Source: Punica granatum
Lineage: Eukaryota > Streptophyta > Magnoliopsida > Myrtales > Lythraceae
Assembly: GCF_007655135.1 (NCBI RefSeq)
Contig: NW_022204293.1
Location: 1 to 64,000 of the forward strand
Direction: 5' to 3'
Length of the DNA: 64,000 nt
How positions within the stretch are numbered: the first letter of the stretch is position 1; every line of letters begins with the position of its first letter. Below are positions 42,003 to 55,706 of the stretch, one piece after another. The position numbers were made by a program, and so were the translations under genes. The notes under the pieces are model-generated. The model saw only the letters and a program-made list of their open reading frames with translations. It was not told the origin of the DNA and made no database searches.

Positions 42003-45000
42003 TGTGCGCACCCGAATTTCATCTCGTCGGGGCACGCATGCGCGCGCCTAAGCAAACGCGGCTTGGGGGTGTCCACCTTCCCGGGGACGCGCGACGGACG
42101 CACGTGAGAAGGAGTCGCCACTTGCCATTTTACGACCCGAAGGTCGAGGGCCGGCAAGTTACCCGGGTCTACGGGTACGGGGTACACCTAAATGCTAAGG
42201 CAATGGTCGTACGGAACCGAAAATTCCGAATTCGGGGGTTCTATTACATGCGGGCCTATATCCCGCACGCCCTTTCGGTACTCTAGCTTGCTAGGATTGC
42301 CATTTTGTTTATTTACCGCGTGATTTAGAGTTGTGCTCGACTCGCCCGTTTTGACTCCGTAAATTCGACGAATCGATTGAGTTGGGCCAAGAACCCGAAG
42401 GATGAGTAGGCTTGCGAGTCAAGGAATCGGTTCGCTATCTTAGCGTTACAGTTCTTCGGACCGTGACGATCGATTCCCTGCGCGAACCAAGACCATGATT
42501 ATTCGAGCTCACTCATCCCTTGGTAACGATAGACCGACTTAACCGATTCGACACTCGGACCTCTTGCTCACCGACCGGGATCCTTACAAGTATATGAATA
42601 AACATACAAATAAAATCCTCACAATGTACACTCGAATAATTGCAGAATACAACTGAATGAAATAAATGGATCCCGATCGGTTTACATTGGGCCAATATTC
42701 CACTCCGGCTCACCGTGTGTTTCGACTGACCGATAAACAAATTAAGGCAACGCGGGCTCAAGGAGCCGGGGGTCGGGTCCGATTGAACCGATGGTTTGCA
42801 GGAGAACCGATTAGTTCCCACTGTAACCGTCGGACCAATCGAGCTCCCGGGTGATATTTAAACCCGTTTCACGCATCCAATCCAAATTGCCTTCCACATA
42901 GGCCATATTTGGAGTATGACGGTGAATCGAGGCTAGATCCCATTCCGCACTCAGGTTGCACGCGCTCAGTGAATTAGGAGATGTTGGACCTCGTGTTTGA
43001 TGGTTTGGGGCGTTGGACCCCGTGCAACACATGACCTATGGGTCCGGGCTCGAACCGCAGTAAATCATCAAAAGTAAGAATAAAACAGAAGGAAACTGAT
43101 ATAATTGACACAATACTGAAAGCAACTGACAACAACTGGTAAGTATCAGTGAGTACAAACGGATTGTGTATTAATTCGAATGTACGTGATTTAATCAGTT
43201 ATTAGCCGGGATTGATTAGCAAACAATGCATCTAACCTAGGCAAACATAGAGGACGAGCTAGGATAAGGTTCTAAGCCAATTACATGTGTGTGTTTGTTT
43301 TACGACTCTTATTCAGTTAAGTGTCACTGCGGTTTCACCGAATTAACCAAACTCGTGTTTTGACTCTAAATTGGAATCTAATATTCCACCTATCCATTAT
43401 CTAATGTTTGATTAAGTCGGGTGCACAATTAGTCCGGTTCTTGGTGTTTTGTAACTGAAATAAAATGTTCCCCACCGAATCTACGATAGGAAGATAAAAA
43501 CACCGAAAATGGACGGAATGGGCTGTGCCAATGAGACTCGCACCCAGACGGGTTGCCCCTCCCCGTCCATAGATCGAGGTGTTTCCAACTTCCTAGCGCC
43601 TAGGGCATCGGTGAATCATGGAATGACGGTCATGCCCTTGGATGATAAAATTGTGATGTTCGTATATAAATTGGAGATTTGCGTCACACGAAGGAGTCTA
43701 AGAAGGACTCTCATGCCCCGACTCGGGCCGCCTCAAATTGGGCCCGGACTCAAGTCATGACGCGTGAGTGCCCCCTAGACATCAATTCTACTCGTGTTAC
43801 GCGACTCGATATTTTAAAATTGTGAATTTTTGATGAAAAGGGCATTCCCGCCGTTCCGTGAATCGTCGATGCATTTACGAATTAGTAATCAATTTATCCC
43901 ATTATTTGGTCCAAATGATTTAATTAATCGAATAATGCGTCCCATTTTCCCGTTTATGAAGTTCTTCGGTGATTATTGATTCATGTTGCGGTGATGGTTT
44001 CAACATGCGACGTTCGAATCTAACAAGTCTAATAAATAACGATCATGTGGACAATGGCTGAAGAGAGATATAATTACAAACAATTCCAAGGGTCGTCTTT
44101 GGAAGGACGGAAAGACCAACCGAGGCTCCAAAGAGGGGAAGGAGGGCTCGGCCATCCCTCAAATGTGATCGGCTGAACGCTCCTTGACCCGGTTCGAGTC
44201 TCGGTGGGTCTTTCGTGTCATTCCTAGCTGATCATTGCATACATCCAGCAACCCGTACGTGAAGACAACACATATTTCCTTAAATCGGGATTGACACAAC
44301 CACGGCATCAAGGAGGAAGAAGAGCCCTAGGGGTTCGGTTAGGCCAAGGAGCCTCACGGGTCACCCCTCACAAGGGCACGGCTGTGAGCCCCTTGACATA
44401 GACAAACCATCCATGGACTCTCCCTCCTAGATTCCGAGCTATTCCCTTCGTTAGACATTTCTTAGCCACGGTTAGAACCTTCCCGGACGTAGAGATGGTC
44501 TAATCCGAAAGAATGAAGCGGTTATGGACTCGAGGGAGCCAAGGAGGCTCACGGCCCATCATCTAGGGGGTTCGGCCGGGAGGTTCAATGGCTCTCTCGA
44601 GTCTATATCCGTTTCATTCCCCAAGATTCGGACCACATCACGTATACATGCATGTTTACACGATCATATAGACGTCAAATAACAAAATGGAACACGTACG
44701 TTGCATGAGGGTGCATGGTAAATTCGGATCTAAAGGAAAAAATGAAATCTTGCATGCACTTCGATTATTTCGGACTTCATTCACACTTCACACATACAAA
44801 CATCGAAGAACCTAACCCATCTAAGTTGTAGCAAGATGTTACCTAGCCTCGGTATACGAGGGAAAGAGTCGGGGAAGCGGCAAGAGGGTCGGTGACCCGG
44901 CAAGAGGTCACGGGCGGTAGGCGTCCGTGAAGCAGCGGCTGTGACAGGTTGGGGAAAAACGGGTCGGCACGCTTGCTCCGGTCACGGCACGGTGCAAGGT

Positions 45001-46860
45001 CGGGTTCGTTGGACTCCTAAGAGGCAGATCTAGGTGTGCACGGGCAGACCCGAGCGTGCCAAGGCCTGACTGTACCCGAAAATGTAAGAGAAAGTGCGGG
45101 TATAATCACAGGAAAACCGGCATGTGAAAAACGATAAAACGGAGGTCGTGCACGGTGGATCGGCCCTCGGATCGTGACCACCTCTTCACGAGAGAGGGTG
45201 AGGGTTGTGAGGAGCCCTTTGAACGTGATGGCACGACTCTCCGAAGTCGTGGGAAGAAATGGCACGCGTGGAGTTGCTCGGCGCGCGCGGATAAGCTCTA
45301 GGAGGCCCGATTCTTCACACGGCCAGAACTCGATGTTAAAGGCTTCAAATTGGAAATCTAAGTCCGGAAATGGACTTAGGGGGTGGAAAATATGTAGGCT
45401 AGGAAGTTTGATGATTTTTGGCTCAAGTCGGGTCGGGTGGTTACCGGAAATACCGGGTGGTTTTCCGGCGGTTTTGGCTGGTTTTGGCCTTTGCACGGGC
45501 TGGACGGAAGTGAGGGGATGGGCTGAGGTTTGAGAGAGTTCTTGAGAGAGATTGGCTTGAGAGAGAGTGGAGTTGAGGGAGTGATTAAGTCTAATGGTGA
45601 AAGGGCTTATAAAGGGAAGACTAATGGCTTGATTAAGAGGAACTAATCGCGGTTAGGGGACCCTAAGTGGGCTGTCGAAAATCCCAAGGGGGATTAGGGT
45701 GGGTTAGATGTCTTGTAGAGTGTGGGGAAAGGAAAGGAAGGAGTGATGGGTGTGATAGGATGTGATAGGAAGTGATGGATGGATGGAGGGAGGTGATGGA
45801 TGGGAGGGAAATTCAAATGTGTGGTGGGGGTGTGTTAGAGCCGACGGTGGGAGGGGCTTGAGCCGCGGCTTGGGCTGTCCAATCCGAGCCGAGGGTTGAG
45901 CCGTGGCTTGGGGTTGAGCCGCGGCTCGACGGCTTGGCTTGGCTGTGGGTCCCATCCGATTAGGAGAAAAGCCAGCAAACGCTTGAGACTTGATTGAGCT
46001 CGCGTCCAACCTCCGATGTCCGATTAATTTGAAGATTTGGAATACTTGAAAGACGAAGATTTGGATGAATCTAATATCGCCATGCGTCACGTGAACGGGC
46101 GTTCGGGCGATTCGGCGCCTCGGGAGTCGGTTTTGCCCTGTTCGAACGTTCGGAGTGGAGTTTAGCGTCCCTTGATCCCCGATTGATCTTTGTGCATTCT
46201 TGCATTCGTTTCGGCAACTCTTTTGCCCCGCGGGTGATTGTTGGCTCGTCGTCCTTGGCCATTAGCCCGGGAAGACCTAGGGACTTTGACCGAGATTTTC
46301 TCAATGTGCCCTGAATGCCTTGAGGTGCTCGGGGATTATTGTGAGGTGCTCAGAGATCATTGTAGTCTCTGTTTTCCGTGGAAGTGCCCCGGAAGTTCGC
46401 CGGGAGACATTCGTGACTACTGAAACGTACTTCGGGAAACCGAACCGACTTCCGGAAGGTTGTCTAACGCTTGTTCCCCGGCCTTGGTGGTCCCTGGGCG
46501 CCTGTAGACCCGTTTTGAGGGGCCGTTTGCTTGTCAGTGGAGCGAAACCCGGGAGCTCTGTTAGAAAAGGCGTCCGGGAGGGATCGGGGTGTCCCGGCTT
46601 AAGCAATATGCCCCGGAAATGCACCCGGACGTGTCATTGGTTGCTTTGGCACTGAGAGGGATTTTTGAAGCCCCATATTGGGCACCTTTCGGTGCTTCGG
46701 TGACTCGGTGATGAATAGTGTCACAGTGCCAGCTCCGTGGTTTGTTTGGGGTTCTTTGTCCGTTTATTCTTCTGACCGCTCTCTTCCGTCTTTCTCAGTG
46801 GACTAACTTTTCTCCCATCGTTTATGACTCTGTGCCCGCATATTGGCCCCTGATTACCGG
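42003..46860 (-). mobile_element. LTR-B main part, unit 2
   Basis: Counterpart of 9180-14037 at a constant offset of 32823, with no length change over 4.9 kb. Its remaining 75 bases are at 52413-52487. Confidence 0.88.
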
Positions 46861-49800
46861 TGTCAGCACCCCATTTTGGCCCACCGGTTTCCCGCACAAG
46901 GATTCCCGACTGAAACTCGGGACACTATTCATCGCCCGGCAATCGGAGGCAAATAGGCGGGCACGAGGTCATGAACAATAAAGGAAAGCACGGTCCACTG
47001 AGAAAGGCGGAAGAAAGCAGTCAGAAGAACAGATGAACGATGAATCCCGAAAACAACGGAGCTGGCACTGTGGCACTATTCATCACTGAGTCACCGAAGC
47101 ATCGAAAGGTGCCCAATATGGGGCTCCAAAAATCCCTCCCAGTACCAAAATGACCAATGACACGTCCGGGCGCATTTCGGGGACATCCTGCTTAAGTCGG
47201 GACACCTCGATCCCCCACGGACGCCTTTTCTGACAGAGCTTCCGGGGTTCGCTCCACTGACAAGCAAACGGCCCCTCAAAACGGGTCTACAGGCGCCCAG
47301 GGACCACCAGGGCCGGGGAACAAGCTTTAGACAACCTTCCGGAACTCGGCTCGATCTCCCGAAGTACGTTTCAGTGATCACGAACGCCTCCTGGCGAACC
47401 TTCGGGGCATTTCCACGGAAAACAGAGATCACAACGATCTTCGAGCACCCCGCGACGATTCCCGAGCGCCTCAAGACATTCAGGGAACACTGAGAAAATC
47501 CCGGTCAAGGTCCCTAGGTCCTCCCGGGCCAACGGTCCCCGACCGAGGACGACGAGCCAACAATCACTCACGGGGCAAAAGGATCGCCAAAACAAATGCA
47601 AGGATGCACAAAGAACAATCGGGGGTCGAGGGGCGCTAAATTCCCTCCGAACGTCCAAACAGTGCAAAACCGACTCCCGAGGCGCCGAGTCGCCCGAACG
47701 CTTGTCCACACGACGCATGGCGATATTAGGCTCATTCAAATCCTCGTCGTTCAAGCATTCCAAATCTTCAAATTAATTGGACATCGGAGGTCGGATGCAA
47801 GCTCAGTCGGGTTTCAAGCATTTTCCGGCTTTTCTCTCAATCAGACGGGACCCACAGCTCAGCCAAGCCAAGCCATCAAGCCGCGGCTCAACCCCAAGCC
47901 ACGGCTCAACCCTCGGCTCCGATTGGACAGCCCCAAGCCGCGGCTTCCTCCCTCCCACCGTCGGCTCCAAGCACCCCCCACCACACAATTCAAATTTCCC
48001 TCACATCTATCACTTCCAATCACTTCCTATCACTTCCACTCTTCCATCCATCAACTCCACTCTTCCATCCATCACTTCCCATCAACCTTTTCAAGACAAC
48101 TTCCCCTCCCTAATCCCTCTTAAGAAATTCGGATGCCCTAAGCACCATTTAATTGCATTTAACTTCACTCAATCTTGTCATTAAGCTTGCATTTATAAGT
48201 CCATTTGGTCATTAACTTAAACACTTCTTCATTCTCCTTCTCTCTCAAGCCAATCTCCCTCTAAAATCCTCTCAACTTTCAGCCCACTCCCACAGCTCGT
48301 ACCACTCCTTGCCAAGGCCGAAACCGGCCAAAACCGTCGGAAAACCACCCGGTATTCCGGTAACCACCCGACCCGACTTAAACACAAAAATCACCAAACT
48401 CCCTAGCCTACCTATTTTCCATCCCCTAAGCCCGTTTCCGGGCTTAGATTTTCCATTTGAGGTCCCTAACATCACTTTCCAGCCAAAGTTGTAGTCGGGT
48501 CCCGAGTCTCCAAGCCGCGTGCAACCGAGCTCCTCGACGTGCCATTTTCTCCCGCGACTTCGGAGAGTCGTGCCATCACGTTCAAAGGGTTCCTCACGAC
48601 CCTCACCCTCTCTCGTGAAGAGGTGGTCACGATCCGAGGGCCGATCCACCGTGCACAACCTCCGTTTCATTGTTTTTCACTTACAGGGTTTTCTGTGTTC
48701 ATACCCGTACTTCTCTCACGTTTTTCGAGCTTGTCCAGGGCTCGGCACGCTCGGCTCTGCCCGTGCTCGTCTAGATCTACCTCTTAGGAGTCCAACGAGC
48801 CCGACCTTGCACCGTGCCGTGCCCGGAGCTCGCGTGCCAAGCCGTTCTCCCGAGACTAGCCGCGGCTGTTTTCTCTCGGATTGCTCACTTCCGCGACTTC
48901 AAGCTGAGTCTTGCGACTCCCACGGCCACTTCTCCGACTCCTTCCTCGTGTTCCGAGGCTAGGTAAGACTCCTCTATGACTTAGAGAAGCTAGGTTCTTC
49001 GATATTTGTTTGATATGGGGTGTTAGGGGCTCATTTCGCATGATTTTCCTTAGATCCCGGGTTTGGCCCTTGAGCAACTTCGTGAACCATCCGACTTCGA
49101 AATGAGCTGAAATTTTTACCTCAGACTCTTGATGTTATTTTAAGTCCCCACATAAAATTTCAGATTTTTCTGGGCGCTGGATCTCTGGATAAAAAATGTT
49201 TACCCGTTATTTCGGTATTCTCGGCCAGATTTCGATATGTCTCGCGAACCATCCGAGTTCTAAATGAGCTGAAATTGTTATCACAGACACTTGATGTTAT
49301 TTTGAGTCCCCATACAAAATTTCAGATTTTTCTGGGCGCTGGATCTCTGGATAAAAAATGTTTACCCGTTATTTCGGTATTCTCGGCCAGATTTCGATAT
49401 GTCTCGCGAACCATCCGAGTTCTAAATGAGCTGAAATTGTTATCACAGACACTTGATGTTATTTTGAGTCCCCATACAAAATTTCAGATTTTTCTGGGCG
49501 CTGGATCTCTGGATAAAAAATGTTTACCCGTTATTTCGGTATTCTCGGCCAGATTTCAATATGTCTCGCGAACCATCCGAGTTCTAAATGAGCTGAAATT
49601 TTTATCACAGACACTTGATGTTATTTTGAGTCCCCATACAAAATTTCAGATTTTTCTGTGCACTGGATCTCTGGATAAAAAAAACTTACCTGTTATTTCG
49701 GTATTCTCGGCCAGATTTTGATGTCTCGTGAACCATCCGAGTTCGAAATGAGTTGAAATTTTTACCACAGACACTTGATGTTATTTAAAGTCCCCATACA

Positions 49801-52407
49801 AAATTTCAGATTTTTCTGTGCACTGGATCTCTGGATAAAAAATGTTTACCCGTTATTTCGGTGTTTCCGGTCTGATTTTGATAGATCTCGCGAACCATCC
49901 GACTTCAAAATGAACTGAAATTTTTACCACACATTCCTGATGTTATTTTAAGTTCCACACAAAATTTCATATTTTTATGGGCGCTGAAACTCCAAATAAA
50001 AATTATTTACCGAACTTTTCGTATATTCGACAAATCAGATCACACTGTTTTTTTTTGTCTAATTTAGCCCTCTCCAAACTGAATCTAGATCCAAAATAGA
50101 CCCCTTGACCCTGATCCAACTCTGTTTTCATGTTTATTACGTTTACGATTTACCTCGTTTTTCGTGCCGATGCCATTTTATTGATTCCATTATATATCAT
50201 GCTTGTGTTTGTATTGCATGTTTATTTGTGATTCCAAGACCATGGTGGCATCGACTTTGTAAATGTGTGTGTTTTTATTATGTTTGGCGTCTTACGCATG
50301 CAAGAAACGATTAAAACCGATTCTTGGAATTGATTGCAATTATATTTTTTGTTTAAATCATTAGCTTCACGATTAATTTACATGTTAGGCGCATTAACCC
50401 CGAACAATCATCTCATTAGCCCATAATAATCAAGGTTTAACTCCTCAATCACTAAACCATTCCACAAACGAGAAATGGGACGCATCATTTGATTAATTAA
50501 ATCACTCGGACTAAATAATTGGACAAATTGAATATTAATTCGTAAACGTATCGATGGTTCATGGAACGACGGAAATGCCCTTTTCCTTTAAAGCTCATAA
50601 TTTCAAAACATCGAGACGTGTAACACGAATAGAATCGTGTCTAGCAAGTACTCGCGTACTATGACTCGAGTCCGGGCCCAATTTGAGGCGGCTCGAGTCG
50701 AGATGCGCGAGTCCTCTTTAGACCTCTTCGTGTCACACAATCTTTAATTTATATATGAACATCACATGTTTTACCACTCAAGGGCATAGTCGTCATTCCG
50801 TGATTCATCGATATCCTAGGCTTTAGGGAGTCGGAAACACCTCGATCTATGGACGGAAAGGGGCGGCTCGTTCGGGTGCGAGTTTCATTCGTACGGCCCA
50901 TTCCGTTCACTTTCGGTGTTTCTATCTTCCTATCGTAGATTCGGTGGTGAACCTTTTTATTTCAGTTGAAAAAGACGAAGAACCGGATTAATCATGTACT
51001 TGACTTAAACAAACATTAGATAATGGATAGGTGGAATATTAGATTCCAATCTAGAGTCGAAACACGAGTTTGGCTAATTCAGTGAAACCGCAGTGACACT
51101 TAACTGAATAAGAGTCATAAAACAAACACACACATGTAATCGGTTTAGAACCTTATCCTAGCCCGCCCTCTATGTTTGCCTAGGTTAGATGCATTGTTTG
51201 CCAATCAACCACGGGTAATAACTGATTAAATCACGTACATTCGACTTAATACACCACTTGTCTATATTCACCGACAATTGTCAGTTGCTTTCTGTATTGT
51301 GTCAGTTACATCAGTTTTCTTCCGTTTTATTCTTGTTTTTGATGATTTATTGCGGTTCGGGCCCGAACCCATAGGTCACGTGTTGCATGGGGTCCAACGC
51401 CCCAAATCACCGAACACGAGGTTCAACGCCTCTTAACTCACCGAGCGCGTGCAACCCGAGTGCGGAATGGGATCTAGCCTCGATTCACCGTCACACTCCG
51501 AATACGGCCTATGTGGAAGGCAGATTTGGATTGAGCGCGTGAAACGTGTTTAGATATCACCCGGGAGCTCGATCGATCCAACGGTTACAGTGGAAACAAG
51601 TCGTTTTTCTGCAAACCGACGGTTCGATCGGACCCGACCCCCGGCTCTTTGAGCCCGCGTTGCCTTAATTTATTTATCGGTTATTCAAAATACACGGTGA
51701 GCAGGAGCGGAATAGTGGCCCAATGCAAACTGATCGGGATCCATTTACTTATTCGGTTATACTTTGTAATTGTTCGAGAGAACATTGTGAGGATTCTATT
51801 TGTATGTTCATTCATCTCCTTGTAAAGATCCCCGATCGGTGAGAGAGAAGTCCGAGTGCTGGATCGGTTAAGTTGGTCTATCGCCACCAAAGGGTGAGTA
51901 AGCTTGGATACTCGTGGTTTCGGTTCACGCAGGGAATCAACCATCACGGTTCGATGAACTGTAACGCTAAGATAGTGAACCGACTCCTCGATGCACAAGC
52001 CTACTCATCTTTCAGACTCTTGGTCCAACTTGATCAATTCATCGAATTTACGGTGTCAAAACGGGCAAGTCGAGCGCAACTCTAAGTCACGCAGTAAATA
52101 AACAAAATGGCAAGCCTAGCAAGCTAGAGTACCGAGAGAGCGTGCGGGATATAGGCCCGCACGTAATAGAACCCCCGAAATCGGAATTTTCGGTTCCGTA
52201 CGACCATTACCTTAGCATTTAAGTGTACCCCGTACCCCTAGACCAGGGTAACTTGCCGGCCCTCGACCCTCGGGTCGTAAAATGGCAAGTGGCGACTCCT
52301 TCTCACGTGCGTCCGTCGCGCTTCCCCGGGAAGGTGGACACTCCCAAGCCGTGTTTGCTTAGGCGCGCGCATGCGTGCCCCGACGAGATTAAATTCGGGT
52401 GCGCACA
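46861..52407 (+). mobile_element. LTR-C solo LTR with ACCGG duplications, unit 2
   Basis: TGTCAGCACC to GTGCGCACA, flanked by ACCGG at 46856-46860 and 52408-52412. It is 6 bp longer than in unit 1, which includes a 9-bp segment at about 48557 that completes a GACTT-type hairpin. Six 162-bp repeats start at 49084. Confidence 0.93.
49084..50054 (+). repeat. Six 162-bp repeats in LTR-C, unit 2
   Basis: Counterpart of 16253-17225. A 2-bp loss in the fifth unit (near 49722) breaks the exact spacing. Confidence 0.93.
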
Positions 52408-52412
52408 ACCGG

Positions 52413-52487
52413 GCGATGAATAGTGTCCCGGGCTTCAGTCGGGAATCCTCGTGTGGGAAGCCGGTGGGCCAAAATGGGGTGCTGACA
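52413..52487 (-). mobile_element. LTR-B, first 75 bases, unit 2
   Basis: Counterpart of 19584-19658. It abuts pol at 52488. Confidence 0.9.
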
Positions 52488-54679
52488 CCACCCGTGCTGA
52501 ACCGGCCCCTCATTTTGTACCTCACGGTACGTCGGCAATCCTTAGGGTGTATGCTGGGGCAAGAAGACGAGTCGACGCGCACAGAAAGGGCGATATACTA
52601 CTTGAGCAAGAAGTTCACCGAAGGGGAATCCAATTATCCGGAGATCGAGAAGATGTGTTGCGCGTTGGTATGGGTCATGCAAAGACTCCAACAGTGCATA
52701 CTCTATCACACGATCCGCTTATTGTCAAAAGCGGACCCCTTGCGGTATTTGCTCGATAGCCCCTCCTCCATGAGGAACATCGCAAAATGGCGCTGTCAGT
52801 TGACGGAGTACGACATAGAGTACGTGCCCCGCACGTCTGTCAAGGGGCAAGCGATTGCCGACCATCTAGCAGAATTCCCGATTGACGACGACACGCCGAT
52901 TAACACGGACTTCCCGGATGAAGGAATCCTCCAGGTAGATGAAGAGAAAGAGGAGCCAACGTGGAAGATATACTTTGACGGGGCTGTCAATTCTGTGGGA
53001 TCCGAAGTTGGGGCAGTCTTCATATTCCCGGACGGGCGTCATTATCCGGTCGCAGCAAAAGTGGATTTCTCTTGTACCAACAATGTGGCCGAGTACGAGG
53101 CGTGCATTCTCGGTCTGCAAGCGGCGATTGATTTCAAGGTGAAGGAGTTAGAGGTGTTCGGTGATTCCATGCTCACAATCTTCCAAACGTTGGGGCAATG
53201 GAAGACGAAAGACACGAAGCTAGTCCCGTACCACGAATACCTTGAGGAGTTGGCGAAGAATTTCGAGAAGATCTCGTTCACCAACACTCCACGCGCGAAG
53301 AATCAGTTCGCAGACGCACTTGCGACACTTGCATCCATGGCGAGTATTTCAGAGGGGAACATCGTCAAACCTCTTGAAATCGAACTGGCCAAAGGCCCGG
53401 CCCACTGCAACGCGATTGAAGCGTCCGAAGCGAAGCCGTGGTACGAGGACATCAAGAACTTCTTGCAAACGGGGCCAATATCCCCAGTTCGCCGTGATCG
53501 AAGGACGCTCAGGCGCCTTGCGATGCACTACTTTCTGAGCGGCGAGATACTATATCGCCGTTCTTTTGATTCCACGCTCCTCTGGTGCATCGATGAACAC
53601 GAATCGCGACGCCTTATGGAGGAGGTGCACGGAGGAAATTGTGGGCCCCACATGAATGGCCTTATGCTCGCTAAGAAGATCATGCGCTTAGGCTATTATT
53701 GGTCCACCATGAAGACTGACTGCGTAAAGCATGTCAGGCACTGCCACTGATGCCAAGTGTACGCCGATCAGATTAAGGCGCCGCCCAACGAGCTACGCCC
53801 TATGACGGCCCCGTGGCCCTTCTCAATGTGGGGGATGGACGTGATTGGCCCGATCAACCCCAAAGCGTCTAACGGGCACATGTTCATCTTGGTGGCAATT
53901 GATTACTTTACCAAGTGGATCGAGGCTATCACTCTCGCGTTGGTCACCGCAAAAGCCGTAGCTCGTTTTCTCAGACGTGACGTCATCGCCCGGTACGGGG
54001 TCCCTGCGACAATCATCACGGACAACGCCAAGAACCTGAACAACAAGGTCATTGACGAGCTCTGTGCACAATTCAAAATCCGACACCGCAACTCCACCCC
54101 ATACCGTCCCCAAATGAACGGTGCGGTGGAAGCGGCGAATAAGAACATCAAGAAGATCATTGAAAAAATGACGGTGAACTACAAGGATTGGCACGAGATG
54201 CTCGACCATTCACTCTTGGCGTACCGGACATCCATACGGACTTCAACCGGGGCAACCCCGTACTCCCTAGTCTATGGCATGGAGGCAGTCCTCCCAATCG
54301 AAGTGGAGATCCCTTCCATGAGGATTCTTGCCGAGGCCGAACTTGCAGAAGCGGAGTAGGCGAAGCAGCGATACGAGCAACTAAACCTCATCGATGAGAA
54401 AAGGCTGAAAGCACTGTGCCACGGACAGTGCTACCAACAGAGGATGGCACGAGCATTCAATGCCAAGGTCCGTCCCCGAGAGTTCGGTCCCGGTGACCTC
54501 GTCCTGAGGAAGGTTCTACATGTCGCACCCGACTCTCGAGGAAAGTTCTCGTAAAATACGACGGCCCCTTCGTTGTCAAAGAGATTTTCTCCGGAGGAGC
54601 GGTCATTTTGAGCGATATGGACGGCACCGAAAATGTCCTTCCCGTCAACGCTGGCGCCATCAAGAAGTATTATCCATGA
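52488..54679 (+). pseudogene. pol: Tat-lineage pol fragment (RNase H, second RNase H, integrase), decayed, unit 2
   Basis: The translated fragments match 19659-21850, with the same TGA in the zinc finger (53748-53750), TAG after the core (54357-54359) and one-base deletion near 54553. The domain order and visible acidic residues are as in unit 1. No lesion private to this copy was noticed, so the decay is older than the duplication. Confidence 0.93.
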
Positions 54680-54816
54680 GCACTTGTATATGTTTTCGTT
54701 TTTTATTCGCCGGGCTCCGTGCCTGTTTCATTATAAGACTTTTCTGTTCTCGTGAACGAGCGTCAATTCCCGCCGTTTTGTCCAATACTAAGCTTTCTTG
54801 AGAGAGAAAAATAAAT

Positions 54817-55110
54817 TTCCCGCTAGGTCTAAAACCTCTTTGAGGCGGCCTAGGCAAAAGCTAGGGAACGAGTGGCACGACTTAAAAGCCCGCAAAGGGG
54901 AGTCACAGCAAAAGGAGAGCATAAAATCATTTCCTCGCTAGGTCGTAAACCTCTTCGAGGCGGCCTAGGCAAAAGTTAGAGGACCCGAGGGGTGCGATCT
55001 CGCCCAAACACGGGGAATCGCAGCAAAAGGTGAGCATTCATGTGAGAAAGATCAAATAAAATACCCCGCTAGGCTATCACGCATCTTGCGGCCTAGGCAA
55101 AAGTTAGGGG
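54817..55110 (+). ncRNA. Chain of five covarying stem-loops after integrase, unit 2
   Basis: Counterpart of 21988-22281 with the same X-Y-X-Y-X order and the same pairing. It adds no independent covariation because it is a recent copy. Confidence 0.7.
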
Positions 55111-55126
55111 ACAATGTCGGCTCAAC

Positions 55127-55706
55127 CACGTGAGAAGGAGTCGCCACTCACTGTTTACGACTCGTAGGTCGAGGGCCGTTGAGACACCCGGGTCTAAGGG
55201 TACGAGGTACACCTAAATACTAAGGTAATGGTCGTATGGAACCGGAAATTCCGAATTCGGGGGTTCTATTACGTACGGGCCTATATCCCGCACGCCCTTT
55301 CGGTACTCTAGTTTGCTAGGCTTGCCGTTTTATTTATTTACCGCGTGATTTAGGGTTGCGCTTGACTCGCCCGTTTTGACACCATAAAATCGATGAATTG
55401 ATCAAGTTGGGCCAATAATCCGAAAGATGAGTAGGCTTGTGCGTCGAGGAATCGGTTCACTATCTTAGCGTTACAGTTCATCGAACCGTGATGGTCGATT
55501 CCCTGCGCAAACCCAGACCACGAGTGTTCGAGCTTACTCATCTCTTGGTAACAATGGACTAACTTGACCGGTTCGACACTCGGACCTCTCGCTTGCCGAT
55601 CGGGGATCCTTACAAATGAATGAGTGAATGTACAAATAAAATCCTCACAATGTTCTCTCGAATAATTACAAAGTATAACTGAATAAGTAAATGGATCTCG
55701 ATCGGT
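55127..55706 (-). mobile_element. Inverted LTR fragment, unit 2
   Basis: Counterpart of 22298-22877. Confidence 0.8.
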